DNA from: JBALVT01 sp045110675
Lineage (GTDB): Bacteria > Pseudomonadota > Gammaproteobacteria > Pseudomonadales > Halieaceae
DNA: 64,000 bases
Reading direction: 5' to 3'
Assembly (NCBI GenBank): GCA_045110675.1
Contig: JBGCGJ010000051.1
Coordinates: 3,775 to 67,774, forward strand
Under the pieces are notes generated by a model. It had not been told where the DNA came from. It saw only the letters and a program-made list of their open reading frames with translations, and did no database searches. How positions within the stretch are numbered: position 1 is the stretch's first letter; each line of letters begins with the position of its first letter. Shown here one piece after another: positions 43,632-53,017 of this stretch. A program made the translations under genes and the position numbers.

Positions 43632-43865
43632 ATGGACCCTATGAACAGAATCGAGAAGTTGAAAAATGATGTATACAGTTTTGAAGAACTGATTACTCTG
43701 GAGAAAAATGCGACACAACTGCGCGACAGCGAAACACTCAGCCTTATCGAGATGAGTCGTGCATCGAAAACGGCGAAGGGAGAAAAACCGCTACCTACAG
43801 TCGGCGAAGATGGAGAGCCGCTGACACGCAGGGCACGTCGTGAAAAAAAGCGGAACAACAGGTAG
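43632..43865 (+). CDS. Small hypothetical protein
   Basis: A 77-residue charged, probably helical protein with a basic C-terminus (RRARREKKRNNR) and no signal peptide or membrane segment. GAAGG lies just before the ATG. It is divergent from the BlaI gene and followed 53 nt later by the aldo/keto reductase gene. I do not recognise the family. The basic tail could bind nucleic acid, but this is a guess. Confidence 0.6.
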   Translation: MDPMNRIEKLKNDVYSFEELITLEKNATQLRDSETLSLIEMSRASKTAKGEKPLPTVGEDGEPLTRRARREKKRNNR

Positions 43866-43918
43866 CGCAATTATAAGCATCTGAGATTGACTAATTTCGA
43901 AATGCGGAGGTAAAGCTT

Positions 43919-44839
43919 ATGTTCAATCGCCGTCAGGTCATTCAAGCAAGTGCTGCTGTGCTTGCACTACAATCACTGCGCCTTACTGCTGCTCAAGCGG
44001 CGCCAGCAACATCTGTCATCAAACGACGCATCCCCAGTTCCGGAGAGCTACTGCCTGTGATTGGTATGGGTACCTCACGCACCTTTGACACCGCCGATGA
44101 TCCACAGACTCTGGCCAATCTCAGCGAGGTGATGCAAGCATTCTTTGCCGGACACGGTACAGTCATAGATTCCTCTCCTATGTACGGCAGAGCGGAGACG
44201 AGAGTTGGCGACTTACTGCGTGAGATGAAACCAGCAACGAAACCCTTTGCTGCCACAAAAGTCTGGACCACCGGCCTGGAGCAGGGTCTCGCTCAGATGG
44301 CGGAGTCGGCCAATCGGATGATTGTGGAGGTCTTTGACCTCATCGCGGTACACAATCTACAGGACTGGAAGACACAGCTGGCAACACTCAAGGAGTGGAA
44401 GAAAACAGGAAAGGTTCGCTATATCGGCATTACTACTTCCCACGGGCGTTTTCACGAGGAACTCCTGCAGATAATGCGCACAGAGCCGCTGGATTTCGTG
44501 CAGTTCAGTTACAACATTGAGGATCGTGCGGCGGAAAAAGAGTTACTGCCAGTGGCAGCCGATCGCGGCATTGCCACTATGATCAATCGGCCCTATCAGC
44601 GCGGTTCTCTGTTCAGCAAATCACGTGGGCATGACTTACCGGCGTTGGCGTCTGAATTGGACTGCAGTAGCTGGGGTCAGTTTTTTCTAAAGTTCATACT
44701 CGGGCACCAAGCGGTAACTTGCATTATCCCGGCAACCGCCAAGCTCTCGCACATGAAAGACAACATGCAAGCGAATCTTGGGACTGTTCCAGATGCGGCG
44801 CAGAGAAAAGAGATGCTGCGCATTTTTGCGTCGCTGTAA
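43919..44839 (+). CDS. Exported aldo/keto reductase family protein
   Basis: A 306-residue aldo/keto reductase. The N-terminus FNRRQVIQASAAVLALQSLRLTAAQAA is a twin-arginine-type signal, so it may act in the periplasm. The catalytic tetrad is visible as D and Y in DSSPMYG, K in ATKVW and H in IAVHN. The cofactor region near the C-terminus (ITCIIPATAKLSHMKDN in outline) is typical. Tat-exported members are less common than cytosolic ones. GGAGG lies upstream of the ATG. The substrate is not evident. Confidence 0.88.
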   Translation: MFNRRQVIQASAAVLALQSLRLTAAQAAPATSVIKRRIPSSGELLPVIGMGTSRTFDTADDPQTLANLSEVMQAFFAGHGTVIDSSPMYGRAETRVGDLLREMKPATKPFAATKVWTTGLEQGLAQMAESANRMIVEVFDLIAVHNLQDWKTQLATLKEWKKTGKVRYIGITTSHGRFHEELLQIMRTEPLDFVQFSYNIEDRAAEKELLPVAADRGIATMINRPYQRGSLFSKSRGHDLPALASELDCSSWGQFFLKFILGHQAVTCIIPATAKLSHMKDNMQANLGTVPDAAQRKEMLRIFASL

Positions 44840-44894
44840 AACCAAGTTCATAACTTCGCTGACGCACCAGGAATTTGAACTCAGGTCTGGCTGC

Positions 44895-45437
44895 CTATTC
44901 TTTGGATTCTATTTGCACACCGAAGGTGTTTAACAGCATCGACACCTGTGTGTATTGCCCAACCACAAAGACGATATCCATCAGCTGTTTGTCGTTGTAA
45001 TGCCCTGCCAGAGCAGTCCAGGTTTCAGTACCGATGAAACTATCGCCGTGTAACTGATCCGCCGCTTCTATCAACAGCACTTCCGCTTCAGACCAATCGC
45101 CATCATCGGTTGCTTTGCACAGAGCTTCGATATCGGATTCCGACAAACCGGAACGTAAGCCGATTCGCGTATGCTGATGAAATTCATATCCGGAGTTACA
45201 AAGATGGCCGGTGCGTAAGATGAGTATTTCGCGCTCACGAGGAGTTAGCTTGGTTCCCTGGAGAATGTAACTCGCCCATGTCAAAAAAGGCTTCACAGCG
45301 GCGGGACTGTTAGCCAAGGTGGCAAAAATATTCAGGGCTTTACCTTTTTCGTTGGTTACCGTCTTAAGCGCTTCCCTGGTTTCTTCGCTCCACTGTTCCT
45401 TTTCTAACGGGACAATTCTTGCTCGATCGAGTCTCAC
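44895..45437 (-). CDS. Carboxymuconolactone decarboxylase (CMD/AhpD-like) family protein
   Basis: A 180-residue helical protein of the CMD superfamily, recognised by LTPREREILILRTGHLCNSGYEFHQHTRIGLRSGLSESDIEAL. The segment HLCNSGYEFHQH has one Cys and two His where AhpD has CxxC, so a peroxidase activity with two cysteines is not expected. Many such proteins act in aromatic or xenobiotic pathways with unknown reactions. It stands alone between the aldo/keto reductase and the cyclase gene. Confidence 0.88.
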   Translation of the reverse strand: MRLDRARIVPLEKEQWSEETREALKTVTNEKGKALNIFATLANSPAAVKPFLTWASYILQGTKLTPREREILILRTGHLCNSGYEFHQHTRIGLRSGLSESDIEALCKATDDGDWSEAEVLLIEAADQLHGDSFIGTETWTALAGHYNDKQLMDIVFVVGQYTQVSMLLNTFGVQIESKE

Positions 45438-45532
45438 CCTCTACTCCTTTTTTAGTTGGCCAGCGAATAGGCCGATTAGAGCCAATTGAACTCTCTGGAC
45501 TTCTGATCTCATGAATACAGCTTAAGCCGTCA

Positions 45533-48500
45533 CTAATGCAAGGTAGGCCGAATGGATTCTATTTGCGACAAAAGCGTCGTGCCGACGACTCGGTCTGCGG
45601 ACTCGCCAGTACTTTCCTTGCGTAAAAGTGCCTCGGTCAGCAATGCGCGTGCTTTTGCATTGTCACCGCGACTGGACAGAAAACGAGCGTAGTTATTGGC
45701 AATACGTAACTCTACGGAAGTCGCGCCTATGCTGATGGCATGGGCCAAACCCTCGGAGTAAAGATGGTCAGCAGATTCGCCGTCCTTTTCACTCGACCTT
45801 ACCTGTGCCATCAGCTGCAATAACTCACCGCGATACAGGTTTTCTCCGGTGCGCGACATCAATTGCTGCGCCTGATTAAGATAATCGTCCGCTTCGGATA
45901 GACGATCGACACGAATTAACTCCTCGGCGATACGACAGTAGAAAAACGGTATGAACATAGAGACACCTAACTCGCATGCCTGAGCGACGCCTTGAATCAA
46001 ATCTTCAAACTTACTTTCAAAATTGTCTGCCGTCATTGTTGCCCAACCATTCATCGCTCTACCCAAGGTTGGCCAGGCGCCCAGGGGATGCTGGGTAGCG
46101 AGCATTAACAGTTCATCACTGTAGATCTTCGCCTGCTCACGATCTCTATCGAGGAACGAAATCAGACTGCAAAAATGCAGAGACAAGGCGTGAGAGTGAA
46201 CGTGCTGCATTTTACGCGCTTCAGACAAAGCCGCTGCCGCACTGGTTTTAGCTAGCTCCACTTCGCCGAGCAGCCACAGGACTTCGCTCAAAAAACATCG
46301 TCCGGCAACACGCAGATCTGCACCGTAAACGGCTCGTAACGCGGCGTGTTGCTCAGGTCGATAATCCTCGACAAGCTTCGTCAGTTCTTTCTTAGCGAGA
46401 TCCAATTCGCCCAGACACATATGGGAGGCACCGAGCATACGATGGCGCGCATACAGAGCAACTTCGTCGTTCTGCTGTTCCGCCAGCTCGGAAAACTCCA
46501 GCGCTACGCGCCTGGAATCTTCCATCATGCCCACGGTGAGCTTAAAGCCCCACTGACTGAATAGTAAAGAATAGATATCGGGTGTGTAGCTAATTTTTTT
46601 GCCCACGTTCAGTGCATCGCCGATGCAGCGTTCTAGTTCTTCACTGGTGTAGCCTTTCTCGGCGATCAGCGGCTGTGCCAAACCGACCAATAGCGCAAAT
46701 TCCAGTTGGTCGCGCGTCTGGCCGTCAGGCAGGCCGGAAACCAGCGCCAAGCCCTGCTGGAAATGGTTGATTGATTCGGCATTTGCCGAGACGCCGGCGG
46801 AGCGGTAGGCCGCCTCCTTCCAGTATTCGATAGCAAGCGTAGGTTCCCCGGCACTGGTCAGATGCAAGGCAATTAATTCGGGCTCTCTTTGCCGAACTGT
46901 ATCGCCCAGTACATCGATGGCGAATCGCCGATGGAAGTCTCTGCGTTGTTTTTTTAACAAACCATTGTACGCTACATCCTGAACCAGAGCGTGGGTGAAT
47001 CGGAACGCCCGATCAGAGGCCGTATTGACTTCCAGTACTAACCCGGCAGCCATCGCTCGACCCATGGCGGCGAGCAAGGTGGAATCCTCGGTGGCCGCGA
47101 GCGTTTGCAACTGCGGTAGTTGAAACTCTCGACCGATGACCGAGGCCACCTGGATGGCAAGTTTTGCATCGCCCAAATTATCAAGTCGAGCTGCCAATGA
47201 GGCTTCGATGGATTCAGGCAACTCGAAGGTTTCGCCTCTCGATCCACTCTCTATAGCTGCCAGAGCTATCTCCTCGGCAAACAACGGTATGCCGTCAGCA
47301 CGTCCGACAATATTGTCGATGTCATCGGAGGACAAAACACTGCTCGTGTCGACACTTTTCGCCAACTGACCAATACTTCCAGCCTCTAGTGGCGGTAGGT
47401 GAAGGGAAACCACCTCGGCAGATGGTGGCAACTCGAAGTGATTGCCCTGTCGGGTGGTGACTAGAATCAGAATAGGAGCGGATTTTATTTGTGCTAATGC
47501 GGATTCAAGCAGCAGCTTGCTGGAGGGGTCAATCCAATGCGCATCTTCAATGACTAAAACAGTGGCGCCACCATTGGCTTTTAACAAGACATTGGCAATT
47601 AGCGTCTCGACCGTTTGGCTGCGTCTTTCCAGCGGTGTGAGTCCAGCCAACAGAGGATTTTCAATCCCTCCGGTGGATAGTAAGTCTACAATTAGCGCCA
47701 AGCTGAGATCGTCTTCGGCGAGAGTGGGATGCATAAGCAACTTTACTTTCTCGGCTTTTTCAGCATCGCCATCTCTAGCGGCGTCTACACCGGCGGCATT
47801 TTCCAGCTGCTGAATCACCGGGTGAAACGCACTGTTAATGTAGTGCGATGAACATTGGTATTGTTGAACTAAAGTTCCTTCGGGAAGCATCGCCTCACAA
47901 AATTGCTTAAGCAACCGTGACTTGCCGATGCCCGGTTCACCCCTCAGTTCGACAGCGCAACCCCTACCCGACTGCGTCGATATCCAGGCGCGTCGCAGAG
48001 ATTTGAGCTGTTCTTCTCGACCAACAAATGCAGAACTGCCGCCGCCACGGGATTCAAAGCGGTCAAGAAACTTACGTTCTTTGACCACATTCCAGACCGG
48101 TACCGGCTGATCGAAACCCTTGAGTGGAGTATCTTGCTGATTGTCGACGACAAAACGGTTGCCTATCGCCCTTCTTGTGGTGGAATCGATGACGATACCA
48201 TCGACCTCGGCCAGAGACTGCAGGCGGGCCGCAAGATTGGGGGTTTCCCCGAAGGCGCTATCAAGATCCTGCTGGCCGCCCACCACTACCCGTCCAGTGG
48301 CGATACCAATTCGACACTGAGCTTTTGTTCCGGCGCCGAAGGTGAGTTCTCCCACCGTAGCTATCGCATCTAGTCCCGCTCTAACCGCTTGTGAAGCTTG
48401 ATCTTCATCAGCATGGGGCCAACCAAAGTAAGCCAACACACCATCTCCCATAAAGCGGGCCACGAATCCACCGTGGCGATTAACCGCGGCCACCACGGCA

Positions 48501-48823
48501 TCCTGGTACAGTTTCATTTCGCTGCGCAATTCTTCTGGGTCAATTTCCGTTGATCGTGCGGTAGACCCCACCATGTCACAGAAGAATACGGACAGGACAC
48601 GGCGCTCCACGCTGTGACGCGCTTTTTCCAAAGTGAGTTGACGAATCTCCTTCATGATCGCCTTGCGATCTACCAAGCGGGTGACGCCAATTTCCAGTAA
48701 GTCCTGGCTGGTGACTTCGGGGAGCAAATCAAGCTCTAGACCATTGCTTATGAAGGTGTCTGCAAATTTGGACATACCGATTCGGGCAAGCCAGGATGCA
48801 ACTTCTGAGGGTTCCTCGCTCAC
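45533..48823 (-). CDS. SAM domain - class III nucleotidyl cyclase - ATPase - TPR signalling protein
   Basis: A 1096-residue multidomain protein. A SAM (sterile alpha motif) domain lies at about 8-62 (VASWLARIGMSKFADTFISNGLELDLL). A class III adenylate/guanylate cyclase domain lies at about 75-240, with metal Asp83 (FFCDMVGSTA) and Asp127 (RFMGDGVLAYFG). An AAA/STAND-type ATPase follows with the P-loop GEPGIGKS at 295-302, and a long helical TPR-like C-terminus ends the protein. I placed the start at GTG 48823, one base after the upstream stop. An ATG at 48913 would overlap the neighbouring gene by 89 nt. It should make cAMP or cGMP in response to a signal sensed by the repeat region. It lies near two cNMP-binding proteins. 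Confidence 0.88.
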   Translation of the reverse strand: MSEEPSEVASWLARIGMSKFADTFISNGLELDLLPEVTSQDLLEIGVTRLVDRKAIMKEIRQLTLEKARHSVERRVLSVFFCDMVGSTARSTEIDPEELRSEMKLYQDAVVAAVNRHGGFVARFMGDGVLAYFGWPHADEDQASQAVRAGLDAIATVGELTFGAGTKAQCRIGIATGRVVVGGQQDLDSAFGETPNLAARLQSLAEVDGIVIDSTTRRAIGNRFVVDNQQDTPLKGFDQPVPVWNVVKERKFLDRFESRGGGSSAFVGREEQLKSLRRAWISTQSGRGCAVELRGEPGIGKSRLLKQFCEAMLPEGTLVQQYQCSSHYINSAFHPVIQQLENAAGVDAARDGDAEKAEKVKLLMHPTLAEDDLSLALIVDLLSTGGIENPLLAGLTPLERRSQTVETLIANVLLKANGGATVLVIEDAHWIDPSSKLLLESALAQIKSAPILILVTTRQGNHFELPPSAEVVSLHLPPLEAGSIGQLAKSVDTSSVLSSDDIDNIVGRADGIPLFAEEIALAAIESGSRGETFELPESIEASLAARLDNLGDAKLAIQVASVIGREFQLPQLQTLAATEDSTLLAAMGRAMAAGLVLEVNTASDRAFRFTHALVQDVAYNGLLKKQRRDFHRRFAIDVLGDTVRQREPELIALHLTSAGEPTLAIEYWKEAAYRSAGVSANAESINHFQQGLALVSGLPDGQTRDQLEFALLVGLAQPLIAEKGYTSEELERCIGDALNVGKKISYTPDIYSLLFSQWGFKLTVGMMEDSRRVALEFSELAEQQNDEVALYARHRMLGASHMCLGELDLAKKELTKLVEDYRPEQHAALRAVYGADLRVAGRCFLSEVLWLLGEVELAKTSAAAALSEARKMQHVHSHALSLHFCSLISFLDRDREQAKIYSDELLMLATQHPLGAWPTLGRAMNGWATMTADNFESKFEDLIQGVAQACELGVSMFIPFFYCRIAEELIRVDRLSEADDYLNQAQQLMSRTGENLYRGELLQLMAQVRSSEKDGESADHLYSEGLAHAISIGATSVELRIANNYARFLSSRGDNAKARALLTEALLRKESTGESADRVVGTTLLSQIESIRPTLH

Positions 48824-48824
48824 C

Positions 48825-49916
48825 TCAATCTGCTGCTTTGGAGAATTCGATGTGATAATGAAGCAAATCCTTTGCCCGAAAATCGCCGGCAACCGACAAG
48901 AAAAAATACTCAAACATCAGGCGCATAGACTCTGAATATTTCGCGCTCAGTTCTGGCCAGGCCTGCATGAAGTTTTGATGCCATTGCCTTAAGGTCAGTA
49001 CGTAATACTCGCCAAATTCTTCAACCCCCTCGCGGGAAAAGAGACCGTCTATGGCCTGGTCGATTTGCTTTAATGTCGGAATAAGGCCGCCGGGAAATAT
49101 ATACTTGTCCGTCCAGGGTTCGCAGCTGGTCTTACACTCAATGCCTCCTACGGTTTCCATCACCATTTTGCCGCCCGGTTTCAACAAGCCCTCCATGGTC
49201 TGCATAAACTCTCGATAGTTCTTATACCCCACATGGGTAAACATGGCGATGACTGCTATCTTGTCGTAACTGCCCGTCATATCCCTATAGTCACTTTTTA
49301 CAATATCAACGTTGGCTCCGGCGCAATGATTTCGGGCATGGTTAATCTGTTCATCAGCAATATTAATACTGGTGACATGGCAGTCGTAGCGCGTGGCTGC
49401 AAACTTTGCGAACTCGCCCCAGCCTCCACCTACATCTAACAGTCGATCACCGCTTTGGAGATCCAAAATCTCGCAAAGTCGATGCATTTTTGCCAGCTGC
49501 GCGTCCTCCAGCGTCTCCGCATCTTTATAGTAGCCACAGCTATAGTTTTTGTAGTCACCCAAAAATTCGAAGAACAAATCGTTGCCCAAATTGTAGTGAT
49601 GTTCAGCATTTTTTTGCGACTTACTGTGTGTTTGTTGATTGATCGATTTGCTAGTGAGGCGGGACAAAAATACACTTGGAACACGCTTTGAGGTTTTTTC
49701 AAGCCCCGAGGAAACGAGACGATAAAACAATTCTTCGAGGTTATCGGTCGTCCAGTATTGACGCATATAGCTCTCACCGAGCCCGAGTGATCCCTTGCTG
49801 ATCACAGATCGGTAAAAGCGCTGGTCGAGAACTTTAATATCCCAGGGCTGGTTGCCATTTATTGTCACTCCGGCACGGGAAAACACTTTTTCTACAGGGC
49901 GACGAAATAAATACAA
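48825..49916 (-). CDS. cfa: Cyclopropane-fatty-acid synthase homologue with altered active site
   Basis: A 363-residue SAM-dependent enzyme collinear with E. coli Cfa: SLGLGESYM, EHHYNLGNDLFFEFL, the SAM loop LLDVGGGWGEFAKFAA, and C-terminal MFEYFFLSVAGDFRAKD. C127 (NYSCGYY) matches catalytic Cys139. The residues that hold the bicarbonate in E. coli are changed: Glu239 of FEHVG is T227, His266 is E254 and Tyr317 aligns with H313. It may be a divergent cyclopropane synthase or a related lipid methyltransferase. It is upstream of the cyclase gene with almost no gap. No strong Shine-Dalgarno is visible, and the ATG at 49916 fits homologues. Confidence 0.82.
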   Translation of the reverse strand: MYLFRRPVEKVFSRAGVTINGNQPWDIKVLDQRFYRSVISKGSLGLGESYMRQYWTTDNLEELFYRLVSSGLEKTSKRVPSVFLSRLTSKSINQQTHSKSQKNAEHHYNLGNDLFFEFLGDYKNYSCGYYKDAETLEDAQLAKMHRLCEILDLQSGDRLLDVGGGWGEFAKFAATRYDCHVTSINIADEQINHARNHCAGANVDIVKSDYRDMTGSYDKIAVIAMFTHVGYKNYREFMQTMEGLLKPGGKMVMETVGGIECKTSCEPWTDKYIFPGGLIPTLKQIDQAIDGLFSREGVEEFGEYYVLTLRQWHQNFMQAWPELSAKYSESMRLMFEYFFLSVAGDFRAKDLLHYHIEFSKAAD

Positions 49917-50146
49917 TGGACCACAGCCTCTTATTATACAAACGCAGGAAACGCTTAGAATACCATTGCGACACAGCCCGAAGCACGCGGAATATTGCCA
50001 TTGTATGGCGACAGAGATGGGGACATCATTAATGTTTTAACGCTCAGCTATTCCCTGATTTCGAACAACTTATGTTGACTTTCTTGGCCCGCTAGGGACC
50101 CAGGCAAGCCTTCAACAGCACACAACAGTAACAAGGAAGTGAGTGC

Positions 50147-51574
50147 ATGGATCGAGAACCATTATTTACCCATTCCCCGCACCCGGAATTTGATCACTTT
50201 GTGGAGCTTATTAATCGCGGCCGATATTTCAAGCTGCTTTCCTCGGAAATCTTGGCAAGTGTCCTCAGACAGGGCTCTCTAGTCACGCTAAAGAAAGATC
50301 ACTACGTGATTCGCGAGGGCAGCGAGGCGCCACCGGAGCTGTATATCCTGGTGGAAGGATCGCTGGCTGTTTTATCCAATGAGAAGTTCATTCTGCGTCT
50401 GGACCTGCCCGGAGACGTTGTGGGCGAGGTGGCCGTGATTCAATCAACACCCAGATTAGCCGATGTTTTAACCGAGACTGACTGCCGACTTATTGTTTTC
50501 CCCCATGAACTATTCCATGTCGATGGCGCTGCAGATCAAGCTTCGGTGCTGTACGTGTTGTTCTCGCATATTCTCGCGGCCAAGTTGCGTATTACAACCG
50601 CGCAATCCATGATTCGAAAGAATACCCGAGTCACCTCCCAGGGAAACATACGCGTTGGTATTGTCGATTCGAATGCGGCGGATCGGTCCATCATCAACCA
50701 GGCCGTCGAGGAGAGTTGGCCCGAGGCGACGGTCACCGAATTTGCCGATACGCCCGCATTTGTCGACTACAACCACACTGATCGCTTTGATCTTGTTATC
50801 GCCGACACGCAGATGTTCGGCGATACCCAGCGCGACTGGAACCTGACGGCCACTTTTATCAAGTCGGTGCAGTTCCATGGTGCGCAGATAGTCATTGCCA
50901 GCGCCTGTTGCAACAACCCTCAAGACAGAGAGCTGCTCATCGACATGGGTGCCGATGAACTGATGACCAAGCCCTGTGCGAGCTTTGAGCTAAATCATGT
51001 GATACGGAAATCCCGGATCTGGTATCTGAAAAATTTGGAATTGGATAAAGTGGAAACCGAAGCCGAAACCGATCGTCTTACCGGGCTCGCCAATCGGCGC
51101 AGACTAGATAAATTTTTGGAGGCGCTGATCACCGTTTACCCCGATAGTCGAATGCCCTTTTCCTTAATCATGACTGACATAGACAACTTTAAATACTACA
51201 ACGATGCGAATGGTCACCAATTAGGCGATTTGGTCTTGCGAAAGGTGGCAACCGCTCTGGGCACCAAAGTTCGCAGAGGGGATCTCGCAGCGCGCTTCGG
51301 GGGAGAGGAATTCATTTTTGTCCTGCCAGATTGCGGTAAAGATCGAGCAATGACTCTAGCTGAAACACTGCGCGCCACCGTCGAAGCAACGGCGTTTCCC
51401 AACCAGGAGAATCAACCCGGAGGAAATCTGACGATGACATTGGGGGTGGCAACATACCCACAAGATGCCGAGGACTTGGCCACCCTGCTCAAAAAAGCGG
51501 ATGACTGTCTCTACGTTGGCAAAGATGCGGGACGAAATGTGGTAATCGCTGCAAATGCGAAGGCCGAAAAATAG
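50147..51574 (+). CDS. Diguanylate cyclase with cNMP-binding and receiver domains
   Basis: A 475-residue protein. A cyclic-nucleotide-binding domain covers about 30-140, with the phosphate cassette GDVVGEVAVIQSTPRLAD, in which both Glu and Arg are kept. A receiver-like domain covers about 168-290 (phosphoacceptor D220 in DLVIAD and K275 in MTKP, with a weak acidic pair). A GGDEF domain covers about 305-470 with GGEEF at 385-389 and an inhibitory I-site RRGD at 376-379. It should make cyclic di-GMP and may be controlled by cAMP or cGMP and by phosphorylation. It is divergent from the Cfa/cyclase genes. AAGGAAG precedes the ATG. Confidence 0.93.
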   Translation: MDREPLFTHSPHPEFDHFVELINRGRYFKLLSSEILASVLRQGSLVTLKKDHYVIREGSEAPPELYILVEGSLAVLSNEKFILRLDLPGDVVGEVAVIQSTPRLADVLTETDCRLIVFPHELFHVDGAADQASVLYVLFSHILAAKLRITTAQSMIRKNTRVTSQGNIRVGIVDSNAADRSIINQAVEESWPEATVTEFADTPAFVDYNHTDRFDLVIADTQMFGDTQRDWNLTATFIKSVQFHGAQIVIASACCNNPQDRELLIDMGADELMTKPCASFELNHVIRKSRIWYLKNLELDKVETEAETDRLTGLANRRRLDKFLEALITVYPDSRMPFSLIMTDIDNFKYYNDANGHQLGDLVLRKVATALGTKVRRGDLAARFGGEEFIFVLPDCGKDRAMTLAETLRATVEATAFPNQENQPGGNLTMTLGVATYPQDAEDLATLLKKADDCLYVGKDAGRNVVIAANAKAEK

Positions 51575-51614
51575 CGCTCCAATAGCTTTTCAAACACCCA
51601 GTTCACTATTCAAT

Positions 51615-52829
51615 TTACTTCTGACCTGATCCGCTTTCTGCCTCAAAGGCCACCTCGCGGTAACCCCGCACTGTGCCCTGTGCAAATTGTAAATTCCAAG
51701 CTGCTGCATTGTTACTCACCGTGGCACGCGCCTTTGCGAGTCCACCGCGAGCTGCGGCAAGCGTATGCAACAGCCTATCGGCATTTTCAGCATTATTTTC
51801 TTGTGCGGCCAAACTTTGTGCCTCTAACTCGGCCACACGGCGCAGCCGTTTTTGAAGATCCAGGCCGGCGGCTGTGGCCGCGGGAATATCTGCAATAAAC
51901 CGCTGTCTTGCTAGCCACGCAGCGGCTGTTAAGAGATCGGCTTGAGAGATCCCTTTAGAGCCCCTGATAAACGCTCGGTACGCAATCAAGGTATCGTCAC
52001 CGCCACCTGCACTCATACTTGCCAAAACCTCGGTGAGTCGTGCTTCGGGTACGCTACTGGGTAGCTCACGAGCGTTAGACATCTCAATCAAAGCCTGGAA
52101 ATTATTGGATGGGTAGGCCACTCGGCGCACTGGTCGATCTTGCCGCTGATCTCTACGAGGGTATTCGCCGCGGTAGGCATCTATGGCGTCAATCAACTCG
52201 GCGGATACAGGCCGCCGCCCCGCCACCTTGCGATAAATAACCTGGCCATCTTGAGCGACGATATACACAGCGTGCAGTGCCAGTTCGTTCGTCTCAGGGT
52301 TTTGCACACCAAAAGCTTTTACTACCTTCTGTTGCGGATCACTCGCCAGCGCAAAGGAAAGGCCCAGGCGTTGGATCATTCGCTGCGAGTGCTCTGCCTC
52401 ATCCACGGACAAGGCGATAATCGACACGCCTCGTTGTTCGAAGCGATCTATCTGATGTTGCAGCTCACCTAGCTGCGAATTGCATGCGGGTCACCAATGG
52501 CCACGATAGAAAATTATCGCCGCTGGACCCCTAGAAAGTACCTGGGCCAGAGATACCAGCCCTCCTCCCGCGCGCTCCAGCGTAAAATCTGGAGCGATGG
52601 TTCCTAGAAGAATCGCGTTGGGCGCTTGACGACTGTCGCCGTAGCCTTGACTGAGAATGTTAATCGCTCTCGGGGAACTAGATGAGGGTTTATACAGGGG
52701 TACTGCTGTGCTTTTCAATGTGCTCTTAGCAGTTCCGTCTGATTTGCCTACTGACTTTTCAGAGGCACTTATTGCAGTACAGACAGCGGTCAGTGCAAAC
52801 GCTACTGTCAATTGTATCCATTGTCGCAT
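51615..52829 (-). CDS. Peroxiredoxin-like exported selenoprotein (in-frame TGA read as selenocysteine)
   Basis: A single 404-codon frame runs from ATG 52829 to 51615 with one internal TGA at 52493-52491 (codon 113). The TGA stands exactly where AhpC/TSA-type proteins have their active-site cysteine: FYRGHW-U-PACNSQLGEL, giving UxxC in place of CxxC. The signal peptide MRQWIQLTVAFALTAVCTA precedes, and downstream the thioredoxin fold continues without interruption (IIALSVDEAEHSQRMIQRLGLSFALASDP, AVYIVAQDGQVIYR). A helical C-terminal domain of about 200 residues follows. A hairpin that fits the bacterial SECIS rules lies 14 nt after the TGA. A thiol peroxidase or reductase in the periplasm is likely. 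The selenium machinery (selA-D) must be elsewhere. A conventional caller would split it at 52491 and 52427. Confidence 0.85.
52460..52493 (-). promoter_or_regulatory. Bacterial SECIS element with UGA codon
   Basis: On the minus strand TGA (52493-52491) is followed by 14 nt and then GCAGCT-AGGTG-AGCTGC (52476-52460), a perfect 6-bp stem with a 5-nt loop. The loop starts 20 nt after the TGA and has G at its second position followed by GU. Known bacterial SECIS rules (loop 16-37 nt after UGA, loop of 3-14 nt with G in the first two positions, stem of at least 4 bp) are all met. SelB binding is inferred. Confidence 0.8.
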
Positions 52830-53017
52830 TAGGCCTGCCTGACTTTTCGAGGAGCAATCATCCAGCCTAGTTCGACAGCCGCATTAGCACTTTGTTCAAT
52901 GTTTAGAAAAATGTCTCAGGACGGCTGAATAGAAACCGAGCATGTAGAGAATGCCTCTAGACGAAGCGATGCAAAGTCTGGCATTGTCTGCATCCCTCAT
53001 ACAACTGGAGTGAAAAA

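Noticed and set aside
48824..48913. Longer start of the cyclase gene at ATG 48913
   Set aside because: It would overlap the Cfa-like gene by 89 nt, and the added 30 residues do not belong to the SAM domain. The GTG at 48823 directly after the stop is preferred.
52427..52829. Two separate genes (a short truncated redoxin and a second gene starting with GTG at 52427)
   Set aside because: The frame is continuous, the first part would end right before the active site, and the second would begin inside a beta strand of the thioredoxin fold without a ribosome-binding site.
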